DNA of 26,179 nt from an uncultured Lachnospiraceae bacterium (GCA_948794795.1 CAQGLR010000052.1:1-26179), one strand, 5' to 3'; shown: positions 13,759-23,086, numbered from the stretch's first letter. Notes: a model not told the origin generated them from the letters alone. Made by a program: numbers and translations.

Positions 13759-14241
13759 ATGACAGATGTTATACTTGTAAACACTATTGCAACAGAAGTA
13801 AGAGAAATGCTTTCAGATGGTGGCTTGCAAGCCCTTTATGGCAATGTATTTGAAGATATAATTGTATATGAGCATGATATACCACTGGTACAGGATGAGG
13901 ATGATGAAGATTTACGCAACTATATCGTAATTATGACTGGTGATGAGGAAACTGTTGAAGAAGATGGCAGGGATGAATGGAATGTAGAAATACATTTTTC
14001 TATTAACATTACGGATATGGATGGAACACGGACAGGCAATACAAATATATTAAACCTTATGAATGAAATATATATGCATTTTATTACTAAAGGTATTATT
14101 GATAGATATTGCAGGATGGAAAAGAAAGCATACAAAGCTTTGAATTTAGAAGCCCCATACCCTTACTATGAGGGCGATTTAATAACCAACTGGAAATTAC
14201 CATTACCGGTTGAAGAAGGATTGGAGGAATATTTGATATGA
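13759..14241 (+). CDS. Tail completion/terminator protein
   Basis: This acidic 160-residue protein lies where tail terminators (gpU/gp17-like) are encoded, between the gpZ-like gene and the sheath. It has an alternating strand-helix pattern with IVIMTGDEE and WNVEIHFSINI strands and a conserved-looking GNTNILNLMNEIYMHF helix. It likely ends tube polymerisation and joins the tail to the head. The stop overlaps the next start by 4 bp (ATGA), indicating coupling. Confidence 0.65.
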   Translation: MTDVILVNTIATEVREMLSDGGLQALYGNVFEDIIVYEHDIPLVQDEDDEDLRNYIVIMTGDEETVEEDGRDEWNVEIHFSINITDMDGTRTGNTNILNLMNEIYMHFITKGIIDRYCRMEKKAYKALNLEAPYPYYEGDLITNWKLPLPVEEGLEEYLI

Positions 14242-14462
14242 AACAGGTTATGTATTTTGGACCAACAATACCAGGGTTAATTAAACAGAATACTGTTTTT
14301 AAAGATGAAATTCCTGAAAGGATAGCTAAAAGGGCAGAAGAGGATAAAAGCTTTAGCCGTCTGCTTGTGCCTGTAGAAAAAGCATTTGATGCAAGAAAGC
14401 AGCTTAGTATAGATGGTTCTGTACTAGCTGCTTCTTTTGCGAATGTGGCAAAAAATATATAG
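14238..14462 (+). CDS. Small protein before the sheath gene
   Basis: This is a 74-residue protein starting MKQVMYFGPTIPGLIKQNTVFKDEIP. Short proteins with a 'Y.GPtIpG....gt.F' start and an ARK.L..DGS pattern precede the sheath gene in Clostridia contractile-tail phages, but their role is unknown to me. Its start overlaps the previous stop, so it is made together with the tail completion protein. Confidence 0.7.
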   Translation: MKQVMYFGPTIPGLIKQNTVFKDEIPERIAKRAEEDKSFSRLLVPVEKAFDARKQLSIDGSVLAASFANVAKNI

Positions 14463-14488
14463 TACATAGTGCATGGAAAGGAGAGTAA

Positions 14489-15958
14489 ATGAGAAGCAGA
14501 TATAAACACAGAATAGAAACCAACAGGAAAAAGACAAAAAGCATACAGCCAGATGCATGTGCCAGTATTATACAGCTTGTTATAGGCACAGCACCCATAA
14601 ATACCCTTGATAACCCAGGTGAGGCGGTTAATAAACCTGTTGTACTGGAAGAAAAGGGAGATGTGGAGGCATATCTTGGATTTACAGATGAAATAGAGAA
14701 GTACACTATTATGCATAGTGTACATGCTTCATTTGATAAACATGCAGTTTCTCCAATTATAGCGGTAAATGTACTTGACCCATCTAATCCTGCACATACA
14801 GAGGTAGTTGCAGGTGAAGAATACCAGGTACAGAAAAAAATGGTTACTATAGAGGATACAGGGATATTACTTGATAAAGTAGTTGTGTCAGATGGAAGCA
14901 CTGAATACCAAAAAGATACAGACTATGTTATTTCTTTTAATTCCAAAGGATATGCTGTTATTGCGCTTACAGATGATGGGGTTTTAAATGAGGCGGTAAA
15001 AATAAATATTGCATACACAAAGCTTAATCCTGATGGTGTGGGGGCAGATGATATTATTGGCGGTATTGACAGGGAAGGGATACGTTCTGGCATTGAAGTT
15101 ATAAATGATGTCTATCCTGAAACAGGACTGGTACCTACTATAGTCATTGCCCCAGTATTTAGTTCAGACCCAGCAGTCGCAACAGTGCTTGAAGCCAAGG
15201 TACAGAATATTTATGGAATGTATAATGGAAAGGCTGTCCTTGATGTTGACTGCACAGAAAATGGTGCAAACACGTTGCAGAAGATTAATGATGTAAGAGA
15301 AAATAAAGTACCTTACTCAAGGTGGTGTGATGCCTGCTGGCCTATGGTTAAATCGGATGGCATGGTACTTGCTTTTTCAAGTTTTGCAGCTGCCCTTATG
15401 CAATCAGTTGCAATAAATAATTCTGATGTCCCATCAGATTCCATTGATAACTATGATTTATTAATTGATGGCATATGTACAGCAGATGGGAAAATTGTAA
15501 GGATTACACAAGATGATGCAAATGATTATTTGAATGCTGTTGGATTATATACATCAATAAGAATACCAACATGGAAAGCCTGGGGAAATAATTCTACGGC
15601 TTATCCTAAGTCAACAGACCCTATAGACAGGTGGTCTAGCAGTGTAGCAATGCTTAATTATCTGGAAAACAGGTTTAAAACAGAGTGTTTCCCTAATATT
15701 GGACGTAATGCCACACAAAATAAAATACAAAGCATAGTAGATTCATTTAATATGACTTTGAACTCACTTACACCAGACCATATTGCTGGTGGGATGATTA
15801 TTTTTGATAAAAAGAAAAATCCAATTAGCAAAATAATTGATGGAAAAGTAAAATTTTCTACCAAGTTTGCAACATACAGTCCTATGGAATACATAGAAAA
15901 TGAGTTTGAATATGATGCATCAATTCTTGAAGCGGCATTATCAGGAGGTGGAGAATAA
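14489..15958 (+). CDS. Contractile tail sheath protein
   Basis: The 489-residue protein forms the contractile outer tube. The N-terminal region after a basic start (MRSRYKHRIETNRKK) contains IQLVIGTAPINTLDNPGEAV and MHSVHASFDKHAVSPIIAVNVLDPS, typical of myovirus sheaths. The C-terminal third has SIRIPTWKAWGNNSTAYPKS and the NYLENRFKTECFPNI region used for inter-subunit contacts. The ATG at 14489 has AAAGGAGAG (14476-14484) upstream. Stop TAATG overlaps the tube gene. Confidence 0.92.
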   Translation: MRSRYKHRIETNRKKTKSIQPDACASIIQLVIGTAPINTLDNPGEAVNKPVVLEEKGDVEAYLGFTDEIEKYTIMHSVHASFDKHAVSPIIAVNVLDPSNPAHTEVVAGEEYQVQKKMVTIEDTGILLDKVVVSDGSTEYQKDTDYVISFNSKGYAVIALTDDGVLNEAVKINIAYTKLNPDGVGADDIIGGIDREGIRSGIEVINDVYPETGLVPTIVIAPVFSSDPAVATVLEAKVQNIYGMYNGKAVLDVDCTENGANTLQKINDVRENKVPYSRWCDACWPMVKSDGMVLAFSSFAAALMQSVAINNSDVPSDSIDNYDLLIDGICTADGKIVRITQDDANDYLNAVGLYTSIRIPTWKAWGNNSTAYPKSTDPIDRWSSSVAMLNYLENRFKTECFPNIGRNATQNKIQSIVDSFNMTLNSLTPDHIAGGMIIFDKKKNPISKIIDGKVKFSTKFATYSPMEYIENEFEYDASILEAALSGGGE

Positions 15959-16482
15959 TGTTTATACCAGATAAGACAGACAGATTTAATATGTTTATTG
16001 ATGTAGTGGATTTAAAGCATAAAATTGCAGTAACAAGTGAAATAACACTTCCAACATTTGAATATGCTTCTGAAACATTGAATTTATCAGGGATGGCTGG
16101 GGAAGTTGACTCGCCATCACCTGGGCAGGCTAAAAGCACACAGATAGAGATACCATTCAGCACTATTTCTAAAGAAGGGCTTGAGCTTGCAAGAAAAGAT
16201 AACTCAACACTTATATTTAAAGCAGCGCAAGAAAATATTAATACAAATACCCTTACCCGGGCACATACAGGCAGGACTATAATAATTAAAGGCTTCACAA
16301 AAGAAGTAAACTATGGGAAGCTGGTAAAGGGTGGGCTTGGAAATGCTTCTATAAAGAAAGAAATTATATATTATAAAGACCAGATTGGGGATGATGTACT
16401 TACAGAAGTAGACAAATTTAACGGAATACACAAAATTAATGGTGAAGATGTTATAAGTGATATTGAGAATCTTATTAGTTAG
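15958..16482 (+). CDS. Tail tube protein (P2 FII-like)
   Basis: The 174-residue protein is in the P2 FII major tube family: residues 20-65 hold the EITLPTFEYASETLNLSGMAGEVDSP strand and loop, and residues 100-150 hold GRTIIIKGFTKEVNYGKLVKGG and the strand IKKEIIYYKDQI. Such proteins stack as hexamers to make the inner tube. AGGAGGTGG (15944-15952) precedes the start, which overlaps the sheath stop. Confidence 0.92.
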   Translation: MFIPDKTDRFNMFIDVVDLKHKIAVTSEITLPTFEYASETLNLSGMAGEVDSPSPGQAKSTQIEIPFSTISKEGLELARKDNSTLIFKAAQENINTNTLTRAHTGRTIIIKGFTKEVNYGKLVKGGLGNASIKKEIIYYKDQIGDDVLTEVDKFNGIHKINGEDVISDIENLIS

Positions 16483-16508
16483 TTGTGAAAGAAAGAGGAA
16501 TTTTTATT

Positions 16509-16967
16509 ATGCAGAAAAAAGAAAATACAGATATAACAGAAACAAAAACAGTTAATTATGAGGAAATGGCAGCACAGGCGGAGCTTGAAGCTGAATCAGA
16601 TGAAGTAGCAAGTGTTAGAAGGGAAGTTCTAGATAATGAAGAAGATGCCACAGACGGAGAAGATGAAAACAGGTTCCGGGTAGATTTTTTTAAAGAGTAT
16701 GAATTTGACAATGATGTAGAAAAGCAAAAAATTAAATCTATTGATTTATCAGGGCTTCTTGACCTTACAACAGTTGACGGTGAAAAGTTTGACAGAATAC
16801 TTGTAAAGCTTGGGCACCGCCCACCTAACAAGTTTGTTGATATAACATATTGTAAACATGTTGCTATGCACGTTACAAATCTTCCAGCCGAGTTCTTTAA
16901 TATGTTAAGTATGAGGGATATGCTACAGGTTGTGGGAGCGGTGCATGGCTATTTTTTATTTGGTTAA
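16509..16967 (+). CDS. Tail assembly chaperone, short form (P2 gpE-like)
   Basis: The 152-residue zero-frame product starts best at ATG 16509, 10 nt after AGAGGA (16493-16498); the GTG at 16485 is less likely. Residues 20-70 are acidic and disordered, and residues 75-150 hold the E-type segment (KIKSIDLSGLLDLTTVDGEKF and PAEFFNMLSMRDMLQVVGAVHGYFL). It holds tape measure protein before tube assembly. It terminates at TAA 16965-16967, 7 codons-equivalent after a slippery site. Confidence 0.85.
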   Translation: MQKKENTDITETKTVNYEEMAAQAELEAESDEVASVRREVLDNEEDATDGEDENRFRVDFFKEYEFDNDVEKQKIKSIDLSGLLDLTTVDGEKFDRILVKLGHRPPNKFVDITYCKHVAMHVTNLPAEFFNMLSMRDMLQVVGAVHGYFLFG

Positions 16968-17128
16968 ATGCAGGTATTGACTGGGCTTCAACATTTTCTA
17001 AGCTGTCAATACAATTATCTGCTTATACAAATAACAGTATCAGTTATTTTAAAAATATGCCAATAGACATGCTTTTGAAAACAGCAGATGAGATAAAAGA
17101 GGTATACAAGAAAAGAGGAGGGGACTGA
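16509..17128 (+). CDS. Tail assembly chaperone, long form made by -1 frameshift (gpE-E'-like)
   Basis: At T TTT TTA (16952-16958) the zero-frame codons are TTT and TTA, the canonical arrangement for a -1 shift. In the -1 frame the sequence stays open from 16958 to TGA 17126-17128, giving about 206 residues in total with a C-terminal extension IWLNAGIDWASTFSKLS and a PIDMLLKTADEIKEV segment. That extension has no start codon of its own, and it fills the otherwise empty 160 bp before the tape measure ATG, which it overlaps as TGATG. Lambda G/GT and P2 E/E' do the same. The site and open frame are seen; shifting is inferred from the family. Confidence 0.85.
16952..16958 (+). promoter_or_regulatory. 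Programmed -1 ribosomal frameshift site (TTTTTTA)
   Basis: The heptamer is in the X XXY YYZ phase with the upstream frame. It is placed 7 nt before the short-form stop codon and upstream of an open -1 frame. I did not find an obvious downstream stimulatory hairpin by eye. Confidence 0.85.
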
Positions 17129-20100
17129 TGGCATCAAGAAAACAGTATACATTGGAATTTTTGCTTGGTGCCAGGACAGACCCAAGCTATAATTCCAATC
17201 TTAAAAATGCAGAAAAAGCACTTACTGGCATGTCTTCTACAGCAAAAAAGGCAGCGGGGTTAATTACTGCTGCCTTTGCAACTGTTAATATTACAGGCGC
17301 AATAAGCAGTGCCGTTGAAGAATATGCAGATTTTGAACAGGAACTTACCAATACAGCTGCTACAGCAGGGGCTACAGATACTCAATATGAACAAATGGAA
17401 AAAGCTGCAAGGGATGCTGGCATGGCTACAACCAAAACTGCCAGCGAAAGTGCTGCAGCACTTGGCTATATGGCACTTGCTGGATGGGATGTCAATGAAT
17501 CCACTTCTGCACTCATGCCTGTACTTAAACTTTCGGAAGCAACGAACCTTGACCTCGCAAGGACCAGTGACCTTGTAACAGATTCCATGGGCGCATTAAA
17601 ACTTGAAGTTTCAGAACTGCCAGAATATCTTGACCTTGTAACTAAGGCACAAAACTCTTCCAACCAGACAGCAGAGCAGTTGATGGAAGGATATATAAGA
17701 GCTGGAGGTGCCGCAAGAAGCCTTGGGATTGATGCAAAAGATGCAGGTATTGCGCTTGGCATACTTGCAAATAATGGTACTAAAGCAGGTGAAGGCGGAC
17801 GTACACTCAATGCAATGCTTACACGTATTGCTGCCAACAAAGAAGCTGTAAAGCAAATGAAAGCCCTTAAAATATCAATATTTGATGCAAAAGGGAATTT
17901 TGTGGGCTTTGAAGAGGCTTTAAAGAGAATGAATAAGGGCCTTGATGGCCTTACAATGGAAAAGCAAGCTAAAGCTCTAAAAAATATTGCAGGTACCCAG
18001 TATTACACTAAGATGCGATACCTTCTTGATGGTGTTAAAGAAGGTGCTAATGGTTCAGCAAGTGCATGGGATGACCTGGATAATAAGCTGTCACATGCAG
18101 AAGGCACGCTTGATGAAATGGATGAAAAAATCACTGGTACAATGTCTGGTTCGATGCAGATTATGAACTCTGCTTTGAGTGATGCAAAAATCTCTTTTGG
18201 TGATGCGTTCAAGACGGAAATTGTTGAAGTAATACAGGATTTTACGGGTTTGTTTAATGATGTATCCGAAGGTATAACCAATTTTGCGGATGAAAACGAA
18301 TTAAAAATACACCAGGTTTTTGAGGATGTAAAAGAAAATGTAATTGGTGCTGGAAGATTTATAGGTAACTTTGCTTCTGGTGTTATAAATAATTTTGACA
18401 CAATAAAAACTGCTGCCGCAGGATTTTTTTCAATGTCAATGGTATCCAAAGCTTCAAAACAGCTTAAAGGTATTGCTGGTGTACTTGAAAACTTAGCTTT
18501 AGGTTCTCTTAGTAAGGGAAATTTAATAGCTGGCGGGATAACTTTAGCAGCAGGGGCAATTACCGCAATAGGAGTACATGCTTACAATACACATAAAAAA
18601 CTTGTGCAGTCCGACCTTGAAGGGCATTTTGGGGATATTTCTTTATCCCTGGAGGATATTGATGAGCTTTCGCAACAGATAGTAGGAAAGAAAAAGCTGG
18701 TAAAGATTTCAGAAATGCTTGAATCAATCGGCAAAACAGATGAAGCTATTGAAAATATGGCATCCAGCATGAAAAATATTAATAAAATAAGCTGGAAAGT
18801 AAGTGCAGGTTTTAAACTTGATATTGATGAGAGAGAAAGTTATAAAACAGAAATCCAGAATTATATACAATCTGCACAAGATGTAATTGATAACCAGGGA
18901 TACAGCGTTTCAGTTGCTACAGATATACTTTTTGGAAAAAACTCAAAGATGTCTAAAAAGAATGATGCATTTTATACTGGGCTGGATGCAGAACTAGGTG
19001 CTCTTGAGAAAAAATTAAATAAAAAGATTAGTGAAGCGGTAGAAAATGGTGTGGACATTCCTACTGATAAAGCAGTACAAAAACTGTTAGGCAAAATAAA
19101 TTCTATCACTACAGCAATTACAGATGCAGAAGAAGAGGCAAGCTGGCAGCAGCTTGATTTAAAATATTCTGGAAAAAAACTTGATGCAGATACTTTTAAA
19201 GCATTATCTGATGATGTAAAAGAAAATGTTAAAAAAGCAAATGAAGGGACAGATGAGGCATACAATACAGAAATAACAAATATTAATGCCAGAAGAAATA
19301 TAAAACTTGCAAATCTCAAAGAGAAACATGAAAAAGGAAAGATATCTGACGATACATACAAAATAAGGGTTGCAAAAGCTGAAAGCGTACATGATACTGA
19401 TATCCAGAAAACAAACCAGGCATATTATGACGCTAAAGCCAAAACAATGCTTAAAAGTTCAAAATATCTTGTAAACTCAATTACGGAAGCTTATCCAGAA
19501 GTTAAAAACGCTATGAAAAAACTGGATACAGAACTAAAAGCTGGTTTTGAGGAAGCGGTATCTGGCCAAGGTATACAAAACGGGGCAATGGGAAGAAAAC
19601 TTTGTGAAATAGTTGATGATTCCCTGGATAATGTAGAAATGTCAGATATAAGTAGGGATGCAATTTCAGAAGCTCTTAAAGCAGGACTTGGTGATATACA
19701 GGCAGATATGGAAGAATTTGCCGAAGTAATAAAAAATTCTGGTATGGAAATGCCTAAGGGGCTTGGTGAAGGAATAAAAGATGCAGAAGCCTTAGCTGCA
19801 GTATCAGGCTCAGCGGATGATGCCCTAGAGTATTTTGGTGATGTTATAGGCAAAAATGATAAATGGTCTGCTATAGTTAATACATGTAATGAAAATGGAG
19901 CGAATATACCAGAACAAATTGCTAATGGAATAGACAGTAACAGCAGTATTGTATCATTTGCCACAGAAAACCTTTTAAACATGATAGAAAATAGCCTTGG
20001 TAGTTCAATAAATGTACAGGTTTCTCTTGATATGGCAAATTCAGCTATGCAAGCTGGGGAAGGTGTTTATAAATCGGCTGCAAAAGAGCCTGTTAAAACT

Positions 20101-20580
20101 ACTAACAGTAATGGCAAAGGAAGTCCTGTTAAGACTAACACAAGCAAGCCAGTAAAACTTGTTAAAAATGCCAGGGGCGGTATTTATTCCAATCCAATAT
20201 TTTCAATACTTGCAGAAGAAGGAGACGAAGCAGTAATCCCCCTTAATGGTTCAAGCAGGGCAAAGTCGTTATGGCAGAATGCAGGTAAAATGCTTGGTAT
20301 GGAACCAGTGGAAGACAGGACTTTATACAATACTACAGCAATTACACGTGACAAGCAGGTTTATGAAGATTTTAAATTAATTACAGCTGGCCAGAGCCAG
20401 AGTTCTGGCAGCGGTTCTACAGGTGGGAATATAAATATAACATATTCACCACAGATTACAATTAAAGGGAATGCAGACAAAAAAGTAGTTAATGAGGCTC
20501 TCTCATCAAATAAAGCAGAGATTATAAAAATATTGGATGCATATTTTGACAACAAAAAGAAGGTTTCTTTTGGTAAATAA
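17128..20580 (+). CDS. Tail tape measure protein (TP901 type)
   Basis: This 1150-residue protein sets tail length and is expelled during infection. The TP901 core lies at about residues 55-330: DFEQELTNTAATAGATDTQYE, GYMALAGWDVNES, GAARSLGIDAKDAGIALGILANNG and a SISIFDAKGNFVG-like segment. A hydrophobic Gly/Ala-rich segment at about 462-487 is a possible membrane segment. Long helical, charged regions follow (500-900). The C-terminus has the RGGIYSNPIFSILAEEGDEAV motif (about 1015-1035) common to tape measures. Its start overlaps the chaperone extension. The size predicts a tail of roughly 170 nm at 1.5 Angstrom per residue. Confidence 0.96.
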   Translation: MASRKQYTLEFLLGARTDPSYNSNLKNAEKALTGMSSTAKKAAGLITAAFATVNITGAISSAVEEYADFEQELTNTAATAGATDTQYEQMEKAARDAGMATTKTASESAAALGYMALAGWDVNESTSALMPVLKLSEATNLDLARTSDLVTDSMGALKLEVSELPEYLDLVTKAQNSSNQTAEQLMEGYIRAGGAARSLGIDAKDAGIALGILANNGTKAGEGGRTLNAMLTRIAANKEAVKQMKALKISIFDAKGNFVGFEEALKRMNKGLDGLTMEKQAKALKNIAGTQYYTKMRYLLDGVKEGANGSASAWDDLDNKLSHAEGTLDEMDEKITGTMSGSMQIMNSALSDAKISFGDAFKTEIVEVIQDFTGLFNDVSEGITNFADENELKIHQVFEDVKENVIGAGRFIGNFASGVINNFDTIKTAAAGFFSMSMVSKASKQLKGIAGVLENLALGSLSKGNLIAGGITLAAGAITAIGVHAYNTHKKLVQSDLEGHFGDISLSLEDIDELSQQIVGKKKLVKISEMLESIGKTDEAIENMASSMKNINKISWKVSAGFKLDIDERESYKTEIQNYIQSAQDVIDNQGYSVSVATDILFGKNSKMSKKNDAFYTGLDAELGALEKKLNKKISEAVENGVDIPTDKAVQKLLGKINSITTAITDAEEEASWQQLDLKYSGKKLDADTFKALSDDVKENVKKANEGTDEAYNTEITNINARRNIKLANLKEKHEKGKISDDTYKIRVAKAESVHDTDIQKTNQAYYDAKAKTMLKSSKYLVNSITEAYPEVKNAMKKLDTELKAGFEEAVSGQGIQNGAMGRKLCEIVDDSLDNVEMSDISRDAISEALKAGLGDIQADMEEFAEVIKNSGMEMPKGLGEGIKDAEALAAVSGSADDALEYFGDVIGKNDKWSAIVNTCNENGANIPEQIANGIDSNSSIVSFATENLLNMIENSLGSSINVQVSLDMANSAMQAGEGVYKSAAKEPVKTTNSNGKGSPVKTNTSKPVKLVKNARGGIYSNPIFSILAEEGDEAVIPLNGSSRAKSLWQNAGKMLGMEPVEDRTLYNTTAITRDKQVYEDFKLITAGQSQSSGSGSTGGNINITYSPQITIKGNADKKVVNEALSSNKAEIIKILDAYFDNKKKVSFGK

Positions 20581-20596
20581 ATTTCAGGAGGCAGGC

Positions 20597-20872
20597 ATGG
20601 GTGATGTTATTTATACTACTAAACAAGGTGATATGTGGGATTATATAGCATGGAAAATATATGGTGATGAATCTTATGTAAGCTTACTATATAAGGCAAA
20701 CCCTGGATATCTTAAAACATTTATATTTGAAGATGGATGTGATATTATCTGCCCTGAAATATCTGGCATCAATGATGAAACGGATATGCCAGAATGGCGT
20801 GACAATGAAGATATAGAAAGTGATGCACTTGATGGTGTATCTGATGGGGAGGATGATGGCAGCTTTGAATAG
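20597..20872 (+). CDS. Tail protein X (P2 gpX-like, LysM-related)
   Basis: I use ATG 20597 because AGGAGG (20586-20591) is 5 nt upstream; the longer frame from 20537 overlaps the tape measure. The 91-residue protein has the LysM-like fold of gpX: TTKQGDMWDYIAWKIYGDE, then LYKANP and a strand with DIICPEI. The last 33 residues are strongly acidic, an unusual extension for this family. gpX is needed to assemble the baseplate hub. The end overlaps the start of the hub gene. Confidence 0.85.
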   Translation: MGDVIYTTKQGDMWDYIAWKIYGDESYVSLLYKANPGYLKTFIFEDGCDIICPEISGINDETDMPEWRDNEDIESDALDGVSDGEDDGSFE

Positions 20873-21878
20873 CAGGAAAAGTTCTGTTGTTTTGGTATAC
20901 AATGATAAAAAACCTATGACAATAACAGATGATATGGCATCTTTTACTGCTGTAGATAATGCATCTGGAGAAGCAGACACTATTACTATTGATGTACAGA
21001 ACCGTGGAATGAAGTGGTTCAAAAATAAATGGTTTCCTAAAAGCACAGATTTTGTCAAAGCAAGCATTAAAGTGGAACATTGGAAAAAGCAGAATGACAA
21101 TAGGACAGCTTTTCTTGGGAGGTACTGTATTGATGAGTTCAGTGCTGGAGGATATCCAGGTACAGCCAGCATAAGTGGTATCAGTATTCCAATACACTCT
21201 TCATTTAATGTTACAGAACGCAATAAAACATATAAGAAAACATCTGTACAAGCAATATTAGAGGAAATTGCCAGGCGTGCAGATATAAAGCTTGCGTTCA
21301 GTGCAAAAAACCAAAAACTGGATGAAATATCACAGGATGGGAAAAATGATATGGCTTTTGCTTTTTCTATATGTTCAGATTATGATATGTGCATGAAAGT
21401 CTACAATAACAAGCTTGTGGTATATGACCAGACAGATTATGAAAAGAAAAAAGCAGCTTTTACCTTAACACCTTCTGATTTTAGTGATGATAATACATAT
21501 AATTTTAAACGCTCTGTGGCATGTGTATATGATGGTGTAAAATTCCAGTACCAGGATAAAGATGGAAAAAATATTATATATAAATATGTTATTCCTGGAA
21601 AGAAAGGCAAGAGGCTTTTAAATATATCTGGTTCTGCAGATTCACATGATGATGCTGCAAGGAAAGCAAAAGCACAGCTTGCCGGGAATTTGCGTGATGC
21701 TGTTACGGCTTCATTTAATCTTATGGGAGACCCTTTATACCAGGCAGGAAAGGTAGTAAAAGTATCAGGTTTTGGTGGCTTTGACGGACGCTATTTTATT
21801 GACCAGGTAACACACTCTAAAAATGAAAAATATACATCTTCCCTGCAGTGTCATAAATGTGTGACAAATATCAATTAG
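20856..21878 (+). CDS. Baseplate hub/late control protein D (P2 gpD-like)
   Basis: The chosen ATG gives 340 residues; ATG 20853 and TTG 20865 are alternatives around the GGGGAGG at 20846-20852. N-terminal strands (VVLVYNDKKPMTI, SFTAVDNASGEADTITIDV) and the KVEHWKKQN, FLGRYCIDEF region are those of gpD/gp27-like hub proteins, followed by SVQAILEEIARRADIKLAF. The C-terminal half holds DDAARKAKAQLAGNL and GDPLYQAGKVVKVSGFGGFDGRY-like segments. This protein connects the tube to the spike made by the next gene. Confidence 0.9.
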   Translation: MAALNSRKSSVVLVYNDKKPMTITDDMASFTAVDNASGEADTITIDVQNRGMKWFKNKWFPKSTDFVKASIKVEHWKKQNDNRTAFLGRYCIDEFSAGGYPGTASISGISIPIHSSFNVTERNKTYKKTSVQAILEEIARRADIKLAFSAKNQKLDEISQDGKNDMAFAFSICSDYDMCMKVYNNKLVVYDQTDYEKKKAAFTLTPSDFSDDNTYNFKRSVACVYDGVKFQYQDKDGKNIIYKYVIPGKKGKRLLNISGSADSHDDAARKAKAQLAGNLRDAVTASFNLMGDPLYQAGKVVKVSGFGGFDGRYFIDQVTHSKNEKYTSSLQCHKCVTNIN

Positions 21879-21895
21879 AGAGGCTGGTGTTGTTT

Positions 21896-22303
21896 ATGCA
21901 GAGTGCAATAATACCTGGAAAAATATCTTCTGTAGATTATAAAAATGGATGTGCGGATGTAGTATTTGATGGAATGGATGGCAATGTAAAAGCAGCATTG
22001 CCTTTTTTATCTTTTGAATATAGTATGCCCCAGACAGGTGATATGGTACTTGTAGCTTTCCAGCAGTATAAAAACAGGGAGCAAGGCTTTATTATAGGCA
22101 GATATTATAATTCTTCAAATATCCCACCAGAAGGTCTTGGCAAGGGTGATTACTATAAGAGGTTTTCAGAAAACACATTTTTAAAATATGACGCAAAGAA
22201 TGATACACTTTCTGTAACAGCAGGCGGGATAAATATTAATGCAGATATAAAGAGCGGCATATTAACTTTGTCTGCAAAAAAAGTATTAATTTCGGAAGGG
22301 TAA
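21896..22303 (+). CDS. Baseplate spike protein V (gpV-like)
   Basis: The ATG at 21896 gives 135 residues; a TTG at 21890, closer to the AGAGAGG (21877-21883), is possible. Residues 5-75 form the OB fold of gpV/gp5 spikes (GKISSVDYKNGCADVVFDG, then PQTGDMVLVAFQQ and GFIIGRYY). Residues 95-135 are short repeating beta strands (LKYDAKNDTLSVTAGGININ...LTLSAKKVLI) that form a small needle. No lysozyme domain and no HxH metal tip are seen, so the spike is short. Confidence 0.88.
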   Translation: MQSAIIPGKISSVDYKNGCADVVFDGMDGNVKAALPFLSFEYSMPQTGDMVLVAFQQYKNREQGFIIGRYYNSSNIPPEGLGKGDYYKRFSENTFLKYDAKNDTLSVTAGGININADIKSGILTLSAKKVLISEG

Positions 22304-22323
22304 AGTATGAAAGGAGGCATTAT

Positions 22324-23076
22324 ATGAGCCAGGTAGGGCATTTTGGAGAAATTAAATTTTATACTAAAACTGGTAAAAAAGGAAAACCAAAGATGCAGTC
22401 CTTTAATGAGATGACATGGAATACTTCTATAAATATTTCAGAACATAAGCGTAGTGGCAAGAAACCGCTTGTGGAAGTAATATCAAAAAACCTTGACGAA
22501 ATTGGCATGACAATTTATTTTATGGCTGAATATGGTGTCAAACCATGGAAAATGCTTTTAAAACTGCGCTCTTATAATCTTAAAGCAAAAGTCTTTCCAT
22601 TATTTATTGGTGGAAGACGTGTTGGAAGTTTTAAATTTCTTATTACAAATATTTCAAATGATATGAGGGCGTTTTATAAGAATGGGAAATTGACAGGTTT
22701 CGCAGCGCAAGTGACGTTTAAAGAATATCCATATGTTAAAGGAAATTCTAAAAAGAAGAAAAATATAAGTTCCAAAAAAAAGAAAAATAAAAAAAGTACA
22801 GCTGGAAGCGGAATAAAAGATACCAGGACAGATAATAAAAAAACAGCTGGAAAAAGTACATCTGGAAAAGAAGATTCTAGCAGGATTAAAAAGGGATACC
22901 AGGCTTATGTAGTAAAAAAAGGGGATACACTATGGGATTTAGCGGTTAAATATTATGGAAAAGGCAACAAATATGTAAAAATATATAATGCAAACAAATC
23001 TCCTTCAAAAGATTTCGATACTATACATAACCCTGAAAAAATTTACCCAGGATGGGTAATAAAAATACCTGGTTAG
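22324..23076 (+). CDS. gpU-like tail protein fused to a C-terminal LysM domain
   Basis: The 250-residue protein has an N-terminal gpU-like part (about 1-138): FGEIKFYTKTGKKGKPKMQSF, GKKPLVEVISKNLDEIGMTI and the GKLTGFAAQVTFKEY strand. A highly lysine-rich, Ser/Thr-containing linker spans about 140-190. A LysM domain follows (193-250: AYVVKKGDTLWDLAVKYYG, YNANK, IYPGWVIKIP). Proteins that join a tube-like domain to LysM attach the hub to the baseplate or contact peptidoglycan. It has AAAGGAGG (22309-22316) 7 nt before the ATG. Confidence 0.85.
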   Translation: MSQVGHFGEIKFYTKTGKKGKPKMQSFNEMTWNTSINISEHKRSGKKPLVEVISKNLDEIGMTIYFMAEYGVKPWKMLLKLRSYNLKAKVFPLFIGGRRVGSFKFLITNISNDMRAFYKNGKLTGFAAQVTFKEYPYVKGNSKKKKNISSKKKKNKKSTAGSGIKDTRTDNKKTAGKSTSGKEDSSRIKKGYQAYVVKKGDTLWDLAVKYYGKGNKYVKIYNANKSPSKDFDTIHNPEKIYPGWVIKIPG

Positions 23077-23086
23077 GAGGTGTGGC

